Below, one piece after another: positions 1-4,371 of a stretch of DNA of 5,672 nt. The stretch covers positions 1-5,672 of the forward strand of contig DYKC01000067.1 of the NCBI GenBank assembly GCA_020722825.1, read 5' to 3'. The stretch's first letter is position 1, and every line of letters begins with the position of its first letter. The notes under the pieces were generated by a model. The model worked only from the letters and a program-made list of their open reading frames with translations. It searched no databases and was not told the origin of the DNA. This stretch comes from Vermiphilus sp. Its GTDB lineage: Bacteria > Ratteibacteria > UBA8468 > B48-G9 > JAFGKM01. The translations under genes were made by a program, and so were the position numbers.

Positions 1-3
1 GAT

Positions 4-11
4 TCTCCTGT
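4..11 (-). promoter_or_regulatory. Shine-Dalgarno-like site for a gene just beyond the left edge
   Basis: Minus-strand bases read ACAGGAGA about 20 bases after the polX stop codon, a good match to the 16S anti-SD. It suggests a further minus-strand gene starting within about ten bases outside the window, probably co-transcribed with polX. Its start codon is not visible. Confidence 0.4.
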
Positions 12-31
12 AACTGTTATTACCGGTAACA

Positions 32-1726
32 TTATCGTTTCCTCCTGCGTCTTAAATGGATATCCTCCCATTTGTCGGTGTTAATTATATCTTTTTTTGT
101 GAGCCATCCTCTTCTTGCCATTCCAACCCCAAGTCTCATATCTGTCAGCATTCCGGTGTTGTGTGCGTCTGTCCCTATTACAAATCTGGCACCGAAGGAC
201 TTTGCTTTCAGAATATTGGTATCATTCAGATCCAGACGGTCGTAGGATGCATTGATTTCAAGGGCAACATCTCTTTTTGCTGCATATTCCATAACCTCCT
301 CAAGGTTTACATCGTATCCCTCTCTCCCTGAAAGCAGTCGCCCGCTGGGATGGGCGAGCATATCAACGAAGGGATTATCAATGGCTTTTTTCATCCTGTA
401 GGTTACATTTTTCCTGAATCCTTGGTGAACCGCGGCAATGACGAAATCAAGTTGTTCCAGTATAGTGTCAGGATAATCAAGACTTCCGTCAGAGAGAATA
501 TCCACTTCCATTCCCTTGAGAATTTTTATCCCTTGAATTTCTGTCTGCAGATGGTCAATTTCTGCATTTCTCTTTTTAAGAGTTTCTATGTCAAGCCCCC
601 TTGCTATCCTGGATGTTTTAGAATGGTCGCATATGCCGACGTACTCATATCCTAGCGATTTTGCCGCGAGAACAATAGTTTTAATATCGTCAGTGCCGTC
701 AGAGTAGTTTGAATGTATATGAAGATCACCTTTTATATCTACGAGTTCAATAATACGAGGCAGTTTTCCCGTCAGAGAGGCTTCTATCTCTCCCCTATCT
801 TCTCTGAGTTCAGGCGGTATCCATTCCATTCCGAGTGTTCTATAAACGTCTTCTTCGGTTTTACCTGCAATTCTTTCTTCCCCTCTGAAAATACCGTATT
901 CATTTATTTTAAGGCTCTTGCTTTTTGCAAGTCCGCGCATCTTTACATTATGTGCTTTTGAGCCAGTAAAATATACCAGAGCGGCTCCCCAGCAATTTTT
1001 GTCAACAACACGCAAATCAACCTGCAGGTTATGAAAATCAACTATTACAGATGCTTTTGTATTACCCTTTAAAAGGATGTTTTTAACAGACTGGTGGGTG
1101 ACGAAAGTTTCCAGTATTCTATCTCTGTCTTCATCCGCCGCAAGGATATCTATATCTCCAACGGTCTCTTTCATCCTTCTGAGCGAACCAGCAGGAGAGA
1201 TTTTATTTGTGATGGTTTTAAGTGCAGATATTATCTCCGTAACAATGGGAAGTGCAAGTCCGATAGGAATTCTGGACTTCCCTGCTTTATACAGGTCTAT
1301 TCCCTTTTTGATGTTTGTAGCCTTTTTGTCTCCCATGCCAGGAAGTTCTGCGAGGCTTCCATCATTTACAGCATTCTCCAGGTCTGAAAGATTTTTAATA
1401 CCCAGTTGTTTGTAAACAAGATACAGGGTCTTAGGTCCGAGATTGGGAACGTTTAATAGTTCAAGCAGACCTTCGGGTATATCAGAGATAAGTTCATCAT
1501 ACTTCTTAATTTTTCCTGTGGTGAGATATTCCTGTATTTTTTCTGCCATGCCCCTGCCGATACCATCAATCCCGGCAGGATTTATTTTTGAGATATCTTC
1601 AGAAAGTTCCCTCAAGACACGTGCGGCTTTTCTGTATGCATTTATTTTAAAGATAATTTCACCACTGAATTCAAGTGCATCTGCAATCTTATCAAAAATA
1701 TCAGCTATTTCACTATTTTTGCCCAT
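32..1726 (-). CDS. polX: DNA polymerase/3'-5' exonuclease PolX (family X polymerase with PHP domain)
   Basis: Repair polymerase of the bacterial/archaeal PolX type, 564 aa, close to the usual ~570. Seen: helix-hairpin-helix motifs near residues 48-71 (GIDGIGRGMAEKI), 90-103 (NVPNLGPKT) and 126-140 (LPGMGDKKA). The nucleotidyltransferase core has G180-S181 followed by catalytic D191 and D193, and a third Asp at D237 (VDLRV). The nucleotide-site motif YFTGS is at 252-256. The C-terminal PHP domain keeps its expected metal ligands: H336, H338, D343, H368, E407, H434, H459, D520 and H522. Known of the family: gap-filling synthesis in base excision repair, with Mn-dependent 3'-5' exonuclease activity from PHP. 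Both active sites look intact. The protein ends in a basic tail (RRRRKR). The ATG start matches the family N-terminus (IADIFDKIADALE), but no Shine-Dalgarno precedes it; a promoter-like sequence sits directly upstream, so the message may be leaderless. It is divergent from rpsT. Confidence 0.96.
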   Translation of the reverse strand: MGKNSEIADIFDKIADALEFSGEIIFKINAYRKAARVLRELSEDISKINPAGIDGIGRGMAEKIQEYLTTGKIKKYDELISDIPEGLLELLNVPNLGPKTLYLVYKQLGIKNLSDLENAVNDGSLAELPGMGDKKATNIKKGIDLYKAGKSRIPIGLALPIVTEIISALKTITNKISPAGSLRRMKETVGDIDILAADEDRDRILETFVTHQSVKNILLKGNTKASVIVDFHNLQVDLRVVDKNCWGAALVYFTGSKAHNVKMRGLAKSKSLKINEYGIFRGEERIAGKTEEDVYRTLGMEWIPPELREDRGEIEASLTGKLPRIIELVDIKGDLHIHSNYSDGTDDIKTIVLAAKSLGYEYVGICDHSKTSRIARGLDIETLKKRNAEIDHLQTEIQGIKILKGMEVDILSDGSLDYPDTILEQLDFVIAAVHQGFRKNVTYRMKKAIDNPFVDMLAHPSGRLLSGREGYDVNLEEVMEYAAKRDVALEINASYDRLDLNDTNILKAKSFGARFVIGTDAHNTGMLTDMRLGVGMARRGWLTKKDIINTDKWEDIHLRRRRKR

Positions 1727-1732
1727 TTATAT

Positions 1733-1761
1733 ATATTAACCGCATTTGTTCAATCAGGCAA
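1733..1761 (-). promoter_or_regulatory. Candidate polX promoter placed for a leaderless mRNA
   Basis: On the minus strand TTGCCT (1761-1756) and TAATAT (1738-1733) are separated by 17 bases; each matches four of six consensus positions. The -10 box ends only six bases before the polX ATG, so transcription would begin at or next to the start codon. This fits the absence of a Shine-Dalgarno site. The AT-rich run could produce a false match. Confidence 0.35.
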
Positions 1762-1772
1762 GTAAGACTGGT

Positions 1773-1787
1773 AAATGGTTACCATTT
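1773..1787. promoter_or_regulatory. 15-bp palindrome, possible operator between polX and rpsT
   Basis: AAATGGT-T-ACCATTT is a perfect inverted repeat with 7-base arms around one central base. It lies 11 bp upstream of the candidate polX -35 and covers the -35 of the candidate upstream rpsT promoter, where a regulator could act on both. No family is recognised, and in AT-rich DNA it may be chance. Confidence 0.25.
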
Positions 1788-1807
1788 TAAATGCCACCCC
1801 GTATAAT
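1779..1807 (+). promoter_or_regulatory. Candidate upstream rpsT promoter
   Basis: Plus-strand TTACCA (1779-1784, four of six) and a perfect TATAAT (1802-1807) are separated by 17 bases. Initiation near 1814 would give rpsT a leader of a little over 200 bases. The -35 box lies inside the palindrome at 1773-1787, so a protein bound there could control it. It also overlaps a possible gene remnant on the other strand. Confidence 0.35.
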
Positions 1808-1940
1808 TTCTGCGCAAACATCCTGTAGTATTCATCAAACTCACCTGTCTTTTTGTCCATCCGCATAACTGAGACTGTAAATCCTGCCTATTGGTTTAGT
1901 ATTCAGAAATTTCATCTTCTCCGTAATAAAATGGATTTTC

Positions 1941-1969
1941 TTGCAATGTGTACCGGTTTATGATAACAT
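1941..1969 (+). promoter_or_regulatory. Candidate proximal rpsT promoter
   Basis: TTGCAA (1941-1946) and TAACAT (1964-1969) are 17 bases apart, with a TG at 1961-1962 giving an extended -10. The overlapping TATGAT at 1959-1964 is an alternative -10 with a poor -35. Initiation near 1976 would leave a purine-rich leader of about 55 bases before rpsT. Which box is used cannot be told by eye. Confidence 0.4.
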
Positions 1970-2030
1970 TGAAAGGTTAAAAATGTGAAAGAAGAAAAGG
2001 GCTGAAACGGGATAAAGGGAGAAAAAAGAG

Positions 2031-2315
2031 ATGAAAAGGAAAACAACAGTACTTAAAAAGCAGAGGCAGGAAGCGCGAAAAAGGAATTACAACCGTATGT
2101 ACAAGTCCAGAATAAAGATTGACGTAAAAAAGGTACGCAGGGCAATTCTTAATAAGGACGAAAATTCAGAGGAGTTGTTGAAAAAGGCTAACAAGGATAT
2201 TGACAGAGCTGCGGCAAAGGGAATTATCCATAAGAATACAGCAGCCAGAAAGAAGAGCCGCCTGGCAAAATTCAGGAATAAGTTTGGTGTGAATGTAGTT
2301 AAATCAACTGAATAA
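2031..2315 (+). CDS. rpsT: 30S ribosomal protein S20
   Basis: Primary 16S-rRNA-binding protein of the small subunit, 94 aa, within the usual 85-95. Seen: strongly basic and helical; N-terminal Lys/Arg-rich stretch with RQEARKRNYNRMYKSRIK, then IDRAAAKG, then the family signature KGIIHKNTAARKKSRLAK at about residues 64-81. The ATG start is supported by AGGGAG at 2016-2021, nine bases upstream, within a purine-rich leader. It is the only plus-strand gene here and is probably monocistronic, with two candidate promoters upstream. Its last 12 bp overlap the 3' end of the convergent holA-like gene. In many bacteria rpsT lies beside holA, which supports both calls. S20 synthesis is autoregulated in some bacteria, but nothing here shows that directly. 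Confidence 0.97.
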   Translation: MKRKTTVLKKQRQEARKRNYNRMYKSRIKIDVKKVRRAILNKDENSEELLKKANKDIDRAAAKGIIHKNTAARKKSRLAKFRNKFGVNVVKSTE

Positions 2316-2936
2316 ATAGTAAAGAAAAATTTCCAGTTCAGGACCAGGATGCACCTGTCCTGTCTTCAGTTTAAAATCCAACTGCTGCAATCTTTTGTAC
2401 TTGTTCAGGGTTTGTCTATCAACCTTTTTTTGCTTTCTTACAATATTTCTCAGGTACATAAGTCCAGCGCCTATAACAGTTCTGAAATTTTTTTCGTTGT
2501 CTTTAAGATGTTCTCTGAATAGATAAACAAGTTTTTCTCCTTCATCCCTGGCTCCCATTCTGTAAATCTTCGGAAATAATCCTGTAAGGTCCTTATCTGC
2601 ATCAACGTCAACATATTTATTCAGAGGTGCCTTTATACTGCTTCCGCTTATGATGACGCAGATATGAGGCGAAGGTCTGTCAAAATATTCTTTTATAATC
2701 TCGCAGTCAGATTTTAAAAAATGTTCAGAGTTTTTAACATGTAGAATCTTCCGGGCTGAAAAGACTGGCAAAAATTCCGTCTCCTCAAGAATCCTTACTG
2801 CAGAGGTTTCTTCGGCAAAGAGTGTTTTTATGTCAAAATCATCAACAATGTATTTATTGATAAGATGAAGTTGCAGTTCTTCCGCTTTTTCCGGATGACC
2901 CAGTATTATATAGTTATCAAAGTCTTTTTTTTTCAT
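2304..2936 (-). CDS. holA: DNA polymerase III delta subunit-like protein, unusually short
   Basis: Probable clamp-loader delta subunit, which opens the beta sliding clamp in the replisome. From the chosen ATG it is 210 aa, whereas delta is usually 320-350. Seen: the N-terminal part (residues 9-100) follows delta domain I, with YIILGHPEKAEE, the PVFSARKILHVKNSE segment (family: plFs.rr.v.v.n) and HICVIISGSS. The C-terminal part (125-210) resembles domain III, with IYRMGARDEGEKLVYLFRE, a helix ending YLRNIVRKQKK, and the typical ending LQQLDFKLKTGQ then LEIFLYYL. The roughly 100 residues usually between them (rest of domain I and helical domain II) are missing, with no stop or frameshift visible. 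A start 36 codons upstream (3044) is possible, but that extension lies within lptE and does not look like delta. The chosen ATG has GGAG at 2941-2944 and overlaps the lptE end by 20 bp. Neighbours lptE and rpsT both support holA. Delta identity is likely; full clamp-loading function is inferred. Confidence 0.75.
   Translation of the reverse strand: MKKKDFDNYIILGHPEKAEELQLHLINKYIVDDFDIKTLFAEETSAVRILEETEFLPVFSARKILHVKNSEHFLKSDCEIIKEYFDRPSPHICVIISGSSIKAPLNKYVDVDADKDLTGLFPKIYRMGARDEGEKLVYLFREHLKDNEKNFRTVIGAGLMYLRNIVRKQKKVDRQTLNKYKRLQQLDFKLKTGQVHPGPELEIFLYYLFS
2339..2362 (+). terminator. Hairpin after rpsT, inside the holA 3' end; possible terminator
   Basis: CAGGAC, one bulged C, then AGG pair with CCTGTCCTG across a five-base ATGCA loop, giving nine base pairs 24 bases after the rpsT stop codon. 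Only a weak T-rich stretch (TCTTCAGTTTT) follows, so it may be a weak or factor-aided terminator or may protect the mRNA 3' end. It lies within holA codons for the LKTGQVHPGPE region, so protein constraint alone could explain part of it. Confidence 0.35.
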
Positions 2937-3423
2937 TTTTCTCCAGCAGGTAAAAATAAATTCTGCCTGATAATTTTTGGGAGATTCTCTGCAAAATCTC
3001 CTCTTCTTTGTACCCGGAAACAAGGGAAACCGAGAAGGTATCACTGATTATATCGTGGAGCAATTGTTTCCCGTCACAGGATACAGATAATTCAGTTTCA
3101 ACCTTGAACTTTGCAATGGTTATCTCATCCTCTCCTGCTTTTGAGAAAAACAGGGGCATGCGTTCCCACCTTTTTATATCTACACAAAGAACGTAATCGG
3201 CAGCACCTTCATTGTTGACAAGTGAAAATTCGGGATATTCTATAAGGGTCTTTTTAAGTTCATCCGCAAGATACAGGTCTATCTTGGGCTGCAATGTGGA
3301 ATTTGAAACCGTGTGTATGAAGACCTTTTTCCCGTCTTCTTTAATGAATTGATATCCACAACTGCCAAAAATGATAATGAGGCTAATCAGCAATATTGAT
3401 TTTTCCAGCCGCAATTTTGCCAT
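2917..3423 (-). CDS. lptE: LPS-assembly lipoprotein LptE-like
   Basis: Probable outer-membrane lipoprotein that plugs the LptD barrel and helps deliver lipopolysaccharide to the cell surface; 168 aa, normal for LptE. Seen: a lipoprotein signal peptide with a basic start (MAKLRLEK), hydrophobic core ILLISLIIIF and lipobox FGSC, placing the acylated Cys at residue 22. The following GYQF gives the CGYxF start common in LptE. Next come a KVFIHTVSNST segment (family: i.v..f.N.T..p), LADELKKTL, and AADYVLCVDI where the family has AD..L...I. The ATG is preceded by GGAA with a 7-base spacer. The gene overlaps the end of the bamD-like gene by 41 bp and the start of the holA-like gene by 20 bp, so translation is probably coupled. 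lptE-holA adjacency is known from E. coli. LptE is divergent in sequence, so the call rests on the lipobox, fold pattern, size and position. Confidence 0.8.
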   Translation of the reverse strand: MAKLRLEKSILLISLIIIFGSCGYQFIKEDGKKVFIHTVSNSTLQPKIDLYLADELKKTLIEYPEFSLVNNEGAADYVLCVDIKRWERMPLFFSKAGEDEITIAKFKVETELSVSCDGKQLLHDIISDTFSVSLVSGYKEEEILQRISQKLSGRIYFYLLEKNEKKRL

Positions 3424-4306
3424 AATCAGTTTCCGGATAATTATCGCGTATTATTTTGTAATAATATTGTGCAGAATTCTTTTTCCCGGCACGTTCATAA
3501 TAGGTTGCGATTTCAAAGTACCTTTTTGCTTCATTTTTGGCAAGGTGTTTCCTTATCTCAATGACCTCGTTTTTATGAGTGCCGTCAGGATAAAGAGAGA
3601 GGAAGTTTTCTATTTTTGTTTTTAAGATGTTGTATGCTTTCGGGTCGGTTGAAACTTCGGGTATTAAAAGATAGCCGGTCTTTATAAGATAAAATCTTGC
3701 TTCCTCAACTATTGCCGGATCCGTGTATCTTTCCTCCATCATCGTAAAAACTTCAACCGCTCTGTCATAATCCTTTATTTCAAGATAGAACTGGCCGAGT
3801 TTAAGTGCTCTCTGTGCAGAATCTTCCGCATAGGGATGGTTTTCTATCACAGTTGCAAGCATATCGCCTTTCTTTTCCTTTTCAAGATCTAACAGGTGAA
3901 ATGATTGTCTCTCAAGTGATTCTTCCGCGATAACAGATTGCTTTTTTATTGCTTCAGATACCAGGGGTGACTGGGGGTAGTTGTCAATTATTCTCTGGTA
4001 ATAGTTGAAAGATTCTTTGTTATTCCCAGATTCCTTAAAAATCTCTGCAAGGATAAAACAAGACCTGGGTGCATAATCTGAATCAGCGTAGTATTTTAAT
4101 AACTTTTTATGTTCTCTTATTGCAGCCTGCGTTTTGCCCCGTGTCCTGAATTGTTCAGCCCATTCAAATTGTTCTTCAGGCGTATTTTTGACGGCATACT
4201 TGGGATTTATCCATCTACCTGTTTCAGGTGTCCATTCCCAGTACGAAAATCCAGAAAGCGCTACGAGAAAAAATGCCACGAAAAAAACTTTTTGTTTTTG
4301 CACCAT
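3383..4306 (-). CDS. BamD/YfiO-like TPR outer-membrane assembly protein without lipobox
   Basis: TPR-repeat protein of the BamD/YfiO type, 307 aa from the chosen start. BamD is the essential TPR component of the beta-barrel assembly machine. Seen: N-terminal signal sequence (VQKQKVFFVAFFLVALSGFS), a Trp-rich motif YWEWTPETGRW and NPKYAVKNTPEEQ at 22-46, then about five TPR-like helix pairs near residues 44-78, 80-115, 163-195, 197-235 and 259-293. Typical TPR phrases are AEIFKESGNNKESFNYYQRIIDNYP and YFEIATYYERAGKKNSAQYYY, here given only as landmarks. Oddity: BamD is usually a lipoprotein, but no Cys follows this signal sequence, so it may be cleaved by signal peptidase I or stay membrane-anchored. 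The start at 4306 is preferred over an in-frame ATG at 4378 because AGGAG lies four bases upstream, the signal peptide begins there, and a strong promoter lies between the two. It could instead be a CpoB/YbgF-like periplasmic TPR protein; the next gene, lptE, favours a role in outer-membrane biogenesis. Confidence 0.7.
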   Translation of the reverse strand: MVQKQKVFFVAFFLVALSGFSYWEWTPETGRWINPKYAVKNTPEEQFEWAEQFRTRGKTQAAIREHKKLLKYYADSDYAPRSCFILAEIFKESGNNKESFNYYQRIIDNYPQSPLVSEAIKKQSVIAEESLERQSFHLLDLEKEKKGDMLATVIENHPYAEDSAQRALKLGQFYLEIKDYDRAVEVFTMMEERYTDPAIVEEARFYLIKTGYLLIPEVSTDPKAYNILKTKIENFLSLYPDGTHKNEVIEIRKHLAKNEAKRYFEIATYYERAGKKNSAQYYYKIIRDNYPETDYGKIAAGKINIAD

Positions 4307-4341
4307 CTCTCTCCTATTCTTGAAATTTAAACTGCTGTAGC

Positions 4342-4371
4342 ATTGTATCCTTTTTTGCCTGTAACTGTCAA
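4342..4371 (-). promoter_or_regulatory. Strong sigma70-type promoter for bamD-lptE-holA, overlapping the polA stop
   Basis: Reading the minus strand, TTGACA (4371-4366, full match to the -35 consensus) is followed after 18 bases by TACAAT (4347-4342, five of six -10 matches). The predicted RNA start near 4335 leaves a leader of about 30 bases carrying AGGAG before the ATG at 4306. The -35 box shares its TGA with the polA stop codon (4370-4368). It would let the outer-membrane genes and holA be expressed apart from polA. Prediction by eye only. Confidence 0.6.

Larger units (their letters stand above)
1750..1976 (-). pseudogene. Possible decayed gene remnant upstream of polX
   Basis: Two short minus-strand stretches have protein-like composition. 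The first is open from 1976 to 1899 (26 codons, ending at a TAA at 1898-1896) and includes LQENPFYYGEDEISEY. The second is open from 1887 to 1753 (45 codons, stop at 1752-1750) and includes MDKKTGEFDEYYRMFAQKLY and VTIYQSYLPD. They are in different frames but nearly abut, and joining them needs both a frameshift and loss of a stop. I do not recognise the protein; the FDEYYRMFAQKLY segment faintly recalls region 2 of ECF sigma factors, which is weak. The second piece alone could be a 38-codon small gene from the ATG at 1866, but no Shine-Dalgarno is seen. Chance open frames are a real alternative. Confidence 0.22.
1727..2030. other. Divergent intergenic region between polX and rpsT
   Basis: This 304-bp gap contains the candidate polX promoter, two candidate rpsT promoters, a 15-bp palindrome, and possible remains of a minus-strand gene, each listed separately. 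Bases about 1982-2030 form a purine-rich rpsT leader with AGGGAG at 2016-2021. I see no tRNA, riboswitch or repeat array. Confidence 0.8.

Noticed and set aside
56..1739. Several plus-strand open frames of 80-110 codons opposite polX
   Set aside because: They lie antisense to a strongly supported gene and have no family resemblance, so they are shadows of its codon pattern.
2925..2933. Run of nine A (minus strand) in the lptE/holA overlap as a programmed slippage site
   Set aside because: A slip could join LptE to the delta-like protein, but such a fusion makes no sense for an exported lipoprotein, and the run is simply Lys codons at the start of holA.
2937..3044. A 36-codon N-terminal extension of the holA-like gene
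   Set aside because: It lies entirely within lptE, its translation (MIPSRFPLFPGTKKRR...) does not resemble delta, and the ATG at 2936 has a GGAG site and matches the family start.
4331..4345. Small TGCTGTAGCA inverted repeat between polA and the bamD-like gene as a polA terminator
   Set aside because: The stem is only four base pairs with a two-base loop and no T-run follows on the minus strand.
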